Origin: Laspinema palackyanum D2c
GTDB lineage: Bacteria; Cyanobacteriota; Cyanobacteriia; Cyanobacteriales; Laspinemataceae
Length of the DNA: 59,291 nt
Assembly (NCBI RefSeq): GCF_025370875.1
Contig: NZ_JAMXFD010000020.1
Location: 52,174 to 111,464, forward strand
Reading direction: 5' to 3'
The position numbers and the translations under genes were made by a program. The notes under the pieces are model-generated. The model saw only the letters and a program-made list of their open reading frames with translations. It was not told where the DNA came from and ran no database searches. Positions 17,482 to 27,100 of this stretch are shown piece by piece. The number at the start of each line of letters is the position of its first letter. Within the stretch, counting starts at the first letter, position 1.

Positions 17482-18354
17482 TTATTCGTTAAATTGCGAA
17501 AATTTTTGTTCTAATTCTCGATATTTGGGTACATCCATGATAGTTTCAAATTGCTGAAAATCCACTAAATTATCAAACCCTGTCGTAGTCTGATGTTGTC
17601 TTAAATATTGGAAACAGTCCTCGATCGCCTTCGTTGCTGCAAACAATCCCGACAACGCATACACCGCAATTTTATACCCCAATGCCTCTAACTCCTGTGC
17701 CGATAACACCGGCGTTTTTCCGCCTTCTATGGCATTGGCAAACAACGGCACATCCGGAAAGGCTGTGGCAATTTCCTGTAACTCTTGGACCGACTGCGGC
17801 GCTTCTATAAATACAATATCCGCACCGGCTTCATAATAGGCGCGACCCCGGCGAATGGCTTCGGGTAAGCCTAACGGTGCTCTGGCATCGGTGCGCCCGA
17901 CAATCACCAATCCACTCTCACCTCGGGCCTGGACTGCGGCGCGAATCTTTTGGATATGTTCTTCTGCGGGAATCACCCGTTTTCCTTGGAAGTGACCGCA
18001 CTTTTTGGGCCATTCCTGGTCTTCTAAAATCACGCCAGCAATCCCCTGTTGCACGGCATCGGTGACAGTTCGGATGACATTCAGGGGGTTACCATAGCCG
18101 GTATCGATATCGGCAACCACAGGAATTGTGACAGATTGTGCAATCCGGCCTACACTGTATAGCATTTCCGTGGCAGTGAGGAAGCCATAATCGGGACGCC
18201 CCAGGGTGGAGGCGGAGATGCCGAATCCACTGGTGAAGACCATTTCAAACCCGGCGCGTTCGGCGAGTTGGGCGCTGATACAATCATAAATCCCCGGAAC
18301 GACTAGCATTCCAGGGTTATTGAGGAGTTGGCGGAGGGTGTGAGTTGAGTTCAT
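17482..18354 (-). CDS. Isocitrate lyase / PEP mutase family protein
   Basis: From the ATG at 18354 the protein has 290 residues (an ATG at 18381 adds nine). It is a TIM-barrel enzyme of the isocitrate lyase/PEP mutase superfamily: VPGIYDCISAQLAERAGFE, FTSGFGISASTLGRPDYGF, metal-binding VVADIDTGYGNP and ILEDQEWPKKCGHFQGK, where KKCGH is the lyase-type catalytic loop. The reaction could be methylisocitrate or another 2-hydroxyacid lyase, or oxaloacetate decarboxylation; sequence alone does not decide. It begins 37 bp after the hrcA stop on the same strand and may be co-transcribed with it. Confidence 0.88.
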   Translation of the reverse strand: MNSTHTLRQLLNNPGMLVVPGIYDCISAQLAERAGFEMVFTSGFGISASTLGRPDYGFLTATEMLYSVGRIAQSVTIPVVADIDTGYGNPLNVIRTVTDAVQQGIAGVILEDQEWPKKCGHFQGKRVIPAEEHIQKIRAAVQARGESGLVIVGRTDARAPLGLPEAIRRGRAYYEAGADIVFIEAPQSVQELQEIATAFPDVPLFANAIEGGKTPVLSAQELEALGYKIAVYALSGLFAATKAIEDCFQYLRQHQTTTGFDNLVDFQQFETIMDVPKYRELEQKFSQFNE

Positions 18355-18391
18355 GATTCGAGAGCCGATCGCAAGCAACATGAACCCTATT

Positions 18392-19462
18392 TTAGACGCT
18401 GAGTGCCTCAGATAAATAATCCGCTGCTGCCTCTACGATCGCGATCGCATTTTCATAAACCATCCGCGTCGGTCCCAGAACCCCCACACTCCCCACCGGC
18501 ACCGTTCCCCGATGATAGGTTGCCGAAACCAGGGTACAGGTTCTAATCGGTTCTAGGGGATTTTCTGCCCCAATTCGCACTTGCACTCGCCGTCCGGACC
18601 CTTCCGGTGCAGGCGGTTCAAAAATCAGGGGGAGGAGTTGGTCCTGTTCTTCTTCCAAGAGTTGAATCAGGGTCTGGACTTGGGTCAGTTCACAAAATTC
18701 CGGTTGTCTCAATACTTCCGAAACCCCACTAATCAAAATTTGAGTTTTGCCCGGGGTTTGAGCACGGACAGCTAAATCCTGTAACCAATGACTCAAAACT
18801 TCCGCATACTGCTCAAATTCGCGGCCTAATTCACTCCAATCTAGGGCGGATAATTGGGCGAGGGTTTGTCCGCGTAGATGATTGTTGAGGAAATTAGAGA
18901 GGATTTGCAACTCGCGATCGACCACTTCCGCATCAGCGAGGGAGTCCTCTGGGGACTCGGGAAGTTCCATGACGGCAGATTGGGTTTGATAGTTATCAAT
19001 CACCACCACAATCATGATTTTGCGCGGTTCAATCTGGATTAACTGCAAATGCCTCAGACAAGCGGTGTGAGTCTGAGGCATTGTAATTAAGGCAATATAT
19101 CCGCTGAGGGCCGCCAAGATTTGAGAAGCCCCTCGGAGCACGGCTTCAAAGGCCCAATTTTCCAACTTCAGGCGATCGCTCAGGGCCTGTTCCACTTGGC
19201 GGGAGATGCCATCGTCCGGTTTAATTAGCTTATCCACATAAATTCGATAGCCAGAATCCGAGGGAATCCGTCCGGCAGAAGTATGGGGTTGATAAAGTAA
19301 TCCCGCTTTTTCTAACCACCCCATTGCATTGCGAATGGTGGCGGGACTAACACTTAAATTATATTCATCCACTAAGGTTTTAGAGCCTACAGGTTCGGCA
19401 GTGGCGATATAGTGCCGGACAGTCGCCCATAAAACATATTGTTGTCTTTCGTTAAGGTTCAT
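18392..19462 (-). CDS. hrcA: Heat-inducible transcription repressor HrcA
   Basis: HrcA binds the CIRCE operator and represses groESL and related chaperone genes until heat stress titrates GroEL. The 356 residues from the ATG at 19462 begin [19 protein letters not shown] and contain the winged-helix block [20 protein letters not shown] and the [19 protein letters not shown] block, both diagnostic. The C-terminal region has the expected [22 protein letters not shown]. No CIRCE-like GCACTC-N9-GAGTGC pair is seen near the gene, and no chaperone genes are in the window. Confidence 0.97.
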   Translation of the reverse strand: MNLNERQQYVLWATVRHYIATAEPVGSKTLVDEYNLSVSPATIRNAMGWLEKAGLLYQPHTSAGRIPSDSGYRIYVDKLIKPDDGISRQVEQALSDRLKLENWAFEAVLRGASQILAALSGYIALITMPQTHTACLRHLQLIQIEPRKIMIVVVIDNYQTQSAVMELPESPEDSLADAEVVDRELQILSNFLNNHLRGQTLAQLSALDWSELGREFEQYAEVLSHWLQDLAVRAQTPGKTQILISGVSEVLRQPEFCELTQVQTLIQLLEEEQDQLLPLIFEPPAPEGSGRRVQVRIGAENPLEPIRTCTLVSATYHRGTVPVGSVGVLGPTRMVYENAIAIVEAAADYLSEALSV

Positions 19463-19867
19463 TTGCACAAATATGGGAGCCAAAGCCAAATGTAATCGGG
19501 TTTAAAAACTGAGCGGATATCAATTGAAAAGGGAGTCACGAAATCAGCAATAGCTTGAACTGCGCCCATTGTTGGGAGCCGTCAGAGGAATCCGGACTAG
19601 GTAGAATATAGCGACATTTCCCCGGAAATTCTGCTGCTGTCGTTACAGGTTGGGAGAAGGTTCACGCTCTTTTTTGACGGATTTCCATCCGATTTAGATT
19701 CTATTTTAGTTTAAAAAGGTACGGGGTGGGGGTTAGGGACCCTGGAATGAACGGGTCCCCCAGGGGGAGGGTGGCGGTTAGTATAGAGCAGTAGTTGCCC
19801 TATCCCAGGAGGTTCAAGTGCGATCGCCCCAGGGACTGGGTGGAGACTGCACCGGAGTGCCTCGGGA
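19463..19867. other. Intergenic region
   Basis: These 405 bp upstream of hrcA and downstream of nadK hold no convincing gene. A short inverted pair GGGACCC/GGGTCCC near 19737-19760 could form a hairpin after nadK. Confidence 0.4.
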
Positions 19868-20785
19868 TTAAGGCAGTTCTACGGAAGTGGGTTTAGCAAT
19901 GTGAGGCAGACCCCAGCCCAGTTTTTCTCTCAGAACATGGAAAAATTCCGGGGGATTGACCCGGATAAATTTCGCCGAGTAGGGCGATCGCTGGACTCGC
20001 ACCTGGTCCTCGGGCAGTACATAGCACCCTGCATTCCCATCCACCACCATCACCAAACGATTGGTATTCGCCGGAAAAATCGTCACAGGTTCACTATTGG
20101 CAAACACCAAAGCCCGAGACGCGAGAGAATGGGGACAAATCGGCACCAGTTGCAACACCGGGACATCTGGGGTAATCACCGGACCCCCAGCGGAGAGACC
20201 ATAAGCCGTCGAACCCGTGGGGGTCGAAATAATCACCCCATCGGCGGCAATATCCACCGGCGCATGACGTCCCACTTGAATTTCAAAATGACACATACAG
20301 GTGAGGGGTTCCCGGTGGAGGACCATTTCATTTAGGCAAAGCGCCTCCCAGACGACAATATCATCTCGGATGGCCTGCACCGTGACCATAGTCCGTTCTT
20401 CGATTTGATAGTCCCCCGCTAACACCTGTTCGATCGCTTCGGGAAGTTGGTTGAGGTAGGTTTCCGTCAGAAACCCCATGTGGCCCGTATTGACCGTTAA
20501 CAAGGGAATGCCGCAGCTTGCCACCTGCCGAAATGCGGACAGCACAGTGCCATCGCCTCCCAATACCACCGCGAAAGACATTTCAGCGTTAAATCCAGGA
20601 GGGGTGAGCTGTTCAACCGTGGTATGACAGACGGGCTTATCTAGGTCAGAATAGCCCAGAATGCCCCCCATGCCGGTGGCGAGAGCAACTTCCCAACCCA
20701 ACCCAATTAGCTTGTCTCTCCATTCTTCGGCAGCACGACAAGCTACGGGTTTAATATCGTTGTAAATAATGCCAGCTTTCGGCAC
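19868..20785 (-). CDS. nadK: NAD kinase
   Basis: NAD kinase phosphorylates NAD(H) to NADP(H). The product has 305 residues with the diagnostic GGDGT at about 76-80, [18 protein letters not shown] and the [20 protein letters not shown] block. I chose the GTG at 20785, giving the N-terminus [12 protein letters not shown]; a TTG at 20794 would add three residues. Cyanobacteria usually carry two NAD kinases and only one is here. The upstream gene on the same strand is ycf39, an arrangement I recall from Synechocystis (slr0399/slr0400). Confidence 0.96.
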   Translation of the reverse strand: MPKAGIIYNDIKPVACRAAEEWRDKLIGLGWEVALATGMGGILGYSDLDKPVCHTTVEQLTPPGFNAEMSFAVVLGGDGTVLSAFRQVASCGIPLLTVNTGHMGFLTETYLNQLPEAIEQVLAGDYQIEERTMVTVQAIRDDIVVWEALCLNEMVLHREPLTCMCHFEIQVGRHAPVDIAADGVIISTPTGSTAYGLSAGGPVITPDVPVLQLVPICPHSLASRALVFANSEPVTIFPANTNRLVMVVDGNAGCYVLPEDQVRVQRSPYSAKFIRVNPPEFFHVLREKLGWGLPHIAKPTSVELP

Positions 20786-21010
20786 CGCGCTCAAGTCCTG
20801 CTAGTGGTTAATTGATTGCCAGAGTTAGGGATGTTGTCACATTCTTGGTAAATCACCGCAAATGCGTCTTGGGCGGATCGGTGGCATCAGGGATGCCAAA
20901 TAGCCCTGTGAAACTAGAGTCTGAACAAAGCCATGCCATTTGTCAAGACCCTTTAGGCGATCGCCTCGGATAGGCGACTTCCCGGGACTGCTCCCACCCG
21001 GTCCCTGGGG

Positions 21011-21982
21011 TTAAAATGGGACTCGGCGTTTGGACTGCTTCTTGGTTTTGCTCTGTTCGTAATCTAATTCTTTCAACTTCTTTAAAATTCGGCTGAAATA
21101 CTCTCTGAGGTAGGATTCTAAGGTGGTCGTGTCCTTGGGGTCTAATCCAAAGACGGGATACACCTCATCCATATTGGCAGTTAGGGGTTTCTCTGAGGCG
21201 AGCACTTCAGCAAATGCCAAGCGATCGGCTACATTCCAACCCCATTGGAAAAATCGCACCACCCGGCGAAATGCCCGCAGGACACCCAACGGCATTCGGG
21301 TTACCTTGGCTTTTTCCCCAGAGAGTCGTTCGCACTGGTCGATAATTTCCTGGGGAGTCCAAGGACGAGTTCCCACCACGGGAAAAACAGACTTGGAGGT
21401 TTCAGGGACCGACAAGGCCCGCACTGCAAATTTAGCAATGTCCTGGGTATCCATATAGGCGATCGGAGCAGTCTGGTTAGTCACCCACACGGATTGATTG
21501 TCCAAAATGGGGATGGCGTATTGAGAAATCAACCCTTGCATGAAGCCCGCTAATTGCAGGATGGTGTAATCTAATCCCGATTCAGCTAAATAGACTTCTG
21601 TACAGCGTTTGATTTCCATTAAGGGGACTTCTGGATACTGGTCCGCATCCAGAATAGAAAAGAAGATATACCGTTCGACCCCGGCTTTTTTAGCGGCTTG
21701 AATGAGTGCCACCTTACCTTCCCAGTCTACTTGTTTGATGCTTAAAGAATCCGTTGGACGATTCGTCGCTGCATCAATAATCGCCGTTACCCCTTCTAGG
21801 GCAACGGGCAAGGTTTCTGGATCACATAAGTCTGCACGGACCAACTCCGCGCCCCATTCTTTTAAAAAGGCCGCTCTTTTGAAGCTGCGTACTAAACAAC
21901 GTACCTGGTATCCCTCGTCTAAGGCGCGACGGGCAACCTGTCTGCCTAGGGTACCAGTGGCACCGACAACCAATAAGCTCAT
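21011..21982 (-). CDS. ycf39: Ycf39-type atypical SDR, photosystem II assembly factor
   Basis: The 323-residue NmrA-like atypical short-chain dehydrogenase begins with the dinucleotide-binding motif VVGATGTLGRQVARRAL. Ycf39-type blocks follow: CLVRSFKRAAFLKEWGAELV, KRCTEVYLAESGLDYTIL, LAGFMQGLISQYAIPI and SVFPVVGTRPWTPQEII. Ycf39 (HCF244 in plants) works with Hlips at the earliest D1 assembly step and is thought to bind NADP(H). Here it is directly upstream of NAD kinase on the same strand, 225 bp apart. The C-terminal tail is basic (KTKKQSKRRVPF). Confidence 0.92.
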   Translation of the reverse strand: MSLLVVGATGTLGRQVARRALDEGYQVRCLVRSFKRAAFLKEWGAELVRADLCDPETLPVALEGVTAIIDAATNRPTDSLSIKQVDWEGKVALIQAAKKAGVERYIFFSILDADQYPEVPLMEIKRCTEVYLAESGLDYTILQLAGFMQGLISQYAIPILDNQSVWVTNQTAPIAYMDTQDIAKFAVRALSVPETSKSVFPVVGTRPWTPQEIIDQCERLSGEKAKVTRMPLGVLRAFRRVVRFFQWGWNVADRLAFAEVLASEKPLTANMDEVYPVFGLDPKDTTTLESYLREYFSRILKKLKELDYEQSKTKKQSKRRVPF

Positions 21983-22554
21983 CCAGGATTGTTTGACGAA
22001 ATTTTAACTTTTATGAAATTTTATCAGAGATTCCTGAGATTTCTTTGGGAAATTCGTTACAAATCTGAACAATTTTGACCCATTGCGCTAAAAAACTTAA
22101 AGAATCGAGGGCAGTCGGGTTCCTAATGGCCTAAAAATGGAGCCATCTCCAGGGAGCATCCCAGCTTGGATAGTCCGCCCTCATCCTTGTCTTGGTTCAA
22201 TTAAACCCACCTAAAAACCCACCTAAAAACAGATCAGCAAAACCCTCGAACTTGATGCAACCCCTAAAGGGGTGACTACAAACCGTTCGTAGGGACTCCT
22301 TCACCCCCGTCATCTTAATTAATGCAACGACCTTGACAGAATTAGGATTTAATCCGGTATCCGCGTTCTAGGGTCCCAAACCGAAACCCGAATCCACCCC
22401 CAGTTTCTTGACAAAACTACGCAGATTGGTTACAGATTGAACGATAACAAGGCGGAATTTTTATCGCTAAGCCCAGCTTGACCCGCCAAGAGCAGTATAG
22501 TCACCTCTTGAAGACGCCCATTCCCTGTCCCATTCCCTCTAACTGACTGCACTT
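21983..22554. other. Intergenic region with dispersed-repeat copy
   Basis: These 572 bp contain no gene that I can see. At about 22259-22307 is a small hairpin (AACCCC TAAA GGGGT) followed by GACTACAAAC and GTTCGTAG-GACTCCTTCACC, related to the element at 51564-51633. A 12-bp direct repeat (CCCACCTAAAAA type) lies at 22206-22230. Confidence 0.55.
22408..22436 (+). promoter_or_regulatory. Sigma-70-type promoter candidate for the AGCS symporter
   Basis: TTGACA at 22408-22413 and TACAGA at 22431-22436 are separated by 17 bp. That would start a transcript near 22443 with a leader of about 110 nt before the ATG at 22555. Confidence 0.45.
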
Positions 22555-24057
22555 ATGAAGAAACGCTGGATTTCACTCATCATCCTATTTCTACTGGCCC
22601 TGCCGATCGCCGCAGTCGCCCAAGAAGCTCAAGAGGCTGCACCCACTGGCTTCCTCCCCACCCTGGATGCCGTCTTCACTCAACTGGTGAACTGGATGTC
22701 TGCCGTCCTGTTTTTTGATTTTGGGTTGGGCATCCCTCTGATTGTCTTATGGTTGATTAGCGGGGCGGTTTATTTCACCATTCGCATGGGCTTTATCAAC
22801 TTCCGCGCCTTGAAACACGCCTTTTTTGTGATTCAAGGTCACTATGACGACCCTGGCGAAACCGGAGAAGTCAGCCATTTCCAAGCCCTAGCTGCGGCCC
22901 TATCGGCCACGGTGGGACTCGGAAATATTGCCGGGGTGGCGATCGCCGTTTCCGTGGGGGGACCCGGGGCCATGTTCTGGATGACCGTTGCTGCCTTATT
23001 CGGCATGACGAGCAAGTTTGTCGAATGCACCCTCGCCCAAAAATACCGCGTTGTCTTGCCCGATGGTCGGATTGCCGGTGGCCCCATGTACTATCTCTCT
23101 CGGGGTTTAGCCGAAAAAGGCATGGGTCAATTGGGCAATATTATGGCGAGTTTGTTTGCCATCCTCTGTATTGGGGCCGCCTTCGGTGGGGGCAATATGT
23201 TCCAAGCGAACCAATCCTTTGCCGCCCTTTCCGGTTTATTTCCGACCCTACCCAACTGGCTGTACGGACTGGTCCTCGCCTTCCTGGTTTCCCTGGTGAT
23301 TATCGGTGGGATTCGCCGGATCGGGAACGTCGCCGGTGCACTCGTCCCGGCCATGTGTACCATTTACGTTGCTGCGTCTTTGTGGATTATTCTGATGAAT
23401 CTACCCCAGCTTCCAACCGCTTTTACCCAAATTTTTACCGAAGCTTTTGTCCCCCAAGCGGCTTATGGCGGCTTTATTGGCGTATTGGTCCAAGGGTTCC
23501 GGCGATCGGCATTCTCTAATGAAGCAGGGGTGGGTTCAGCGGCGATCGCCCATGCTGCCGCCCGAACTGAAGAACCCGTCCGCGAAGGCATTGTTGCCCT
23601 CCTCGAACCCTTTATCGATACGGTCATTATCTGTAACATGACCGCCTTAGTCGTGATTATCACCGGAGAATATGCCAACCCCAACACTGCGCCTGGGGTA
23701 GAAACCACCGCTGCCGCATTTGCTTCAGTGATCAGTTGGTTCCCCGCCGTCCTCACTTTGGCGGTCTTCCTGTTTGCCTTCTCCACCATGATTTCCTGGA
23801 GTTACTACGGTGAACGTGCCTGGACCTACTTGTTTGGCGAAAGCAGCATGATTGTCTACCGCATCATTTATGTCGTTTGCGTCTTCCTCGGAACCGTCAT
23901 TAACCTCGGTGCTATCCTCGATTTCTCCGATATGATGTTCTTTGCAATGGCCTTTCCCAATATGTTGGGCGGGTTCCTCCTGGCGGACAAAGTTCGGGCG
24001 GATCTCGACAATTATATGCTCCGTCTCAACAGTGGAGAAATGCCAGTTTACAAGTAG
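22555..24057 (+). CDS. AGCS-family sodium:alanine/amino-acid symporter
   Basis: The 500-residue protein has about ten to eleven membrane helices. AGCS family blocks are present: LAAALSATVGLGNIAGVAIA, GGPGAMFWM, FGMTSKFVECTLAQKYR, GGPMYYLSRGL and AFSNEAGVGSAAIAHAAART. These take up alanine or glycine with sodium. The N-terminus (KKRWISLIILFLLALPIAAVAQ) looks like a signal peptide with an AVA-Q cleavage site, followed by an Ala/Glu linker. This lies ahead of the usual family start, so a processed N-terminus facing the periplasm is likely. Confidence 0.93.
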   Translation: MKKRWISLIILFLLALPIAAVAQEAQEAAPTGFLPTLDAVFTQLVNWMSAVLFFDFGLGIPLIVLWLISGAVYFTIRMGFINFRALKHAFFVIQGHYDDPGETGEVSHFQALAAALSATVGLGNIAGVAIAVSVGGPGAMFWMTVAALFGMTSKFVECTLAQKYRVVLPDGRIAGGPMYYLSRGLAEKGMGQLGNIMASLFAILCIGAAFGGGNMFQANQSFAALSGLFPTLPNWLYGLVLAFLVSLVIIGGIRRIGNVAGALVPAMCTIYVAASLWIILMNLPQLPTAFTQIFTEAFVPQAAYGGFIGVLVQGFRRSAFSNEAGVGSAAIAHAAARTEEPVREGIVALLEPFIDTVIICNMTALVVIITGEYANPNTAPGVETTAAAFASVISWFPAVLTLAVFLFAFSTMISWSYYGERAWTYLFGESSMIVYRIIYVVCVFLGTVINLGAILDFSDMMFFAMAFPNMLGGFLLADKVRADLDNYMLRLNSGEMPVYK

Positions 24058-24155
24058 TCTTGTATCTGACTTCTTAATCGGGCTGGGGTGAGGTTTAACC
24101 TTGATTGCTCGACTCATCCTCTACCCAGCCCCACACCAGACCCTTGATCGCGCCT

Positions 24156-27100
24156 TTACTTCTGTTTGAGAACAATTAAGGTGAGATCGTCATAAATCTT
24201 CTGCCCGCCAATATGTCGCCGGACATCCTCAATCACCCCTTGACAAATCTCCCTCGCGTTGCCTTGTAAATGATGCCGAATTGATGCAATCATGGGTTCC
24301 AAACCATACTGAACCCAATTGCTATCCACCGCCTCCGTAATTCCATCGGTGTATAACACCACCACATCCCCGGAATTTAACTGAATTTCTCTCGTACTGA
24401 CAAAATTAGAAATCTCAGGGATGAGGCCAATCGGAAATCCTAAATCAAAGGTATCAATACACTCTACGGTTCCATCAGAACGCATGACGATCGCCTCTTC
24501 ATGCTGCCCACTGAAGGTTAATTTCCCTTGATAATAATCCAGCAGAGCAAGGGTCATATTTTTATCAGAATTCATGCGCTGCACGTTTTTATAAATCGTG
24601 CGGTTGATGATATTTAAAAATTGCACCGGGTCCGTAAACTCCCCTTCCAGTAACGTCCGGACCGCAGTTTGGGCCATCATCATCACCACCCCACTTTGCA
24701 ACCCATGTCCCGTCACATCCCCGATCGCGATTTTGATGCGTGAAGCGGAGCTATCGCCGTCAGGGGAATCGCCACTTTTGAGGACATCATAATAATCTCC
24801 CCCCACTTCATCTGCGGGTTCCATAAATCCAGCAATGTCTAATCCCTCAATCGCATCCAGTTCCGACTGGTTCGGCAACAGCATTTTTTGCAATCGCTGG
24901 GTCACATCCAGTTCTGCCCCCATGCGGATATTTTCGGCTTTTAACCGCTCATTCAAAATCGTAATTTCTGCATTGGCATTCGCTAATTGGGCAGTTCGGT
25001 CCTTGACTTTCTCTTCCAAGGTTTGATACAAGCGGGCATTTTCAATGGAAATTGCCACCTGCCCTGATAACAACTGTAACACTTCCACTCGTTCCGGGGT
25101 AAAGGCTCCCGTGGTGCTATTGTTCTCCAAATAAACAATGCTAACGAGTTTACCTCTATCAATCAGGGGTACGCATAGAATTGACTTCGGTTGAGCCTGT
25201 TGGATATAAGCATCACTGGTAAAATTGCCGCTGCGCGTGGCATCATTTAAGACCACGGTTTCTTGAGTTCTGGCTACATAATTGACAATGGATTCGGAAA
25301 GGGTTTGAGAGGTGGAAATGGGAATGGATTGCAACACGGTGATTCGGTTATCCTCGATTTCTCCTTCCGCTTCAATGAGCAATTGGCCCTGAATGGATAG
25401 AATTAAATAGCCCCGTTGTGCTCCCGCATTTTCGATGAGAATTTTCATCAAGCTAGAGAGTAATTTTTCCAGCAGAACTTCCCCGGAAATCGCCTGAGAG
25501 GCTTTCATCACTGTGGCAATATCGAGGTTATGATTAGAACCTGTGCTCGTTACACCTGAAGTCGCTGGACTGTTGGTGGTCCCCCGTTCCCGGATGGTGA
25601 AAAACTGGCTATATCGCGTCTCTAAATCCTTAACTTTTGCCGTTGCACCCCAGAGTTGATAACTGTAGCGAGCTTCCTGGATATAGCCTTTAGCGGTCAA
25701 TTCTTTCCCTTTAGAGAGATAAAATTTGCCCGCGAGTTCATAGGCGATCGCCACTTCGTGGAGATATTCATTGTCTTGAGCGAGTTTAATGGCTTTGTCA
25801 TAATACTCCATTGCCTTGGCATCTTGGCCTTGCACCCGACAGCGTTCCGCTTCCACCAGCCAATATTTCTGGGAATTATTTTGGGGAGCATACTGCATCC
25901 ATTTTTTGAATTTTTTCTGGTTGCGGGATACCTTGCGGAGTATGGCTTTTTGCTGAGGTGGGGAAGCATCGGTTGCCCCCAATAAATGCGCGAGGGAATC
26001 ATAAAAATAAAAGTGAGAGAGGAACAGGGAGGCGGAACCGGAATCGATATATTCTTGTGCTAGGTTGGCATTGGCGATCGCCTGATGGCCCTCCCCAAAC
26101 AGAACGCCCAGGATTAATTTATTGATGTATATCAATAAAATTGTAGTCCGATCTTTCAAACTCTGGAGGATGGGCAACCTCACCTGTTCATCAAAAGCCG
26201 TTCCGATTAAATGACAAGGATTTTCTCGCTCGTCGAGTAAGTTGAGAACAGTTTGATGGAATACCGATTGCATAGCCAGGGCTTTTTCTTGCCTCATTTG
26301 CTCCATGATCTGAGTATAGGTGGCCATTTCTGATTCCAGTTGTACCAATTCAGACCCACTCAGGAAGGCATAGCTACAGTATTCGAGAGCGCAATAGGTC
26401 GCAAATTCCAAATCTCCCGTTTCCAACCCTACTGCATAAGCTTGCCGCAGGGGGTTCAATGCTTCTTTTACCGGCTTTATCCAGTGGTGAAGAAAACTAT
26501 AAATGATGGACTGAGTTCGGGCTTCAACTTCTCGCGCATTCAGTTTGTAGACTAATTGAAGGGCGAGTTGGCCTAATTGAGAACCCCCTTGAAAATCCTC
26601 CACAATACTACAGAGAATCAATCCATAAAGACTATAGGCATAAGCCGATTCTGACGTATTGCCCCACTTGAGGGATAAGCTGACCTGTTTAAACACAATC
26701 AGGGGCAGTAGCAAAGGCGCAGCAAAGTAAGCAGTAGATGAAATTTTAGCCAGGATCCGCATTGTGGCTTGAGAAGAAGGATCCGTCATAGTTGGCAGGT
26801 CAATAAAGCTGGCGATCGCTCGGCGTCCGATGGTCAATTTGGTTGCCAGTAGTCCCCGCAAAACATCGAGTTTACTCGCTTGGTTAGGCAACTTGATTCC
26901 CAGCAAATTCAGCGCTTCTAAGCCAATGGCGATCGCATCTTCCAAGAGGTTTTGAGCGTTATAGGCCAAGATTTTGACTTCATAAACTTTTACTTTATCA
27001 AGCACCGTTTGAGCTTGGGATAAAACCGTGGCTACAAATTCCTCCATCAGGGCAAAGTCGGCATTGAGATAGGCAACTTCCGCAGCTTCCTCGTACAGGG

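Noticed and set aside
18392-19867. Search for a CIRCE operator near hrcA
   Set aside because: No GCACTC-N9-GAGTGC inverted repeat is visible in or beside the gene.
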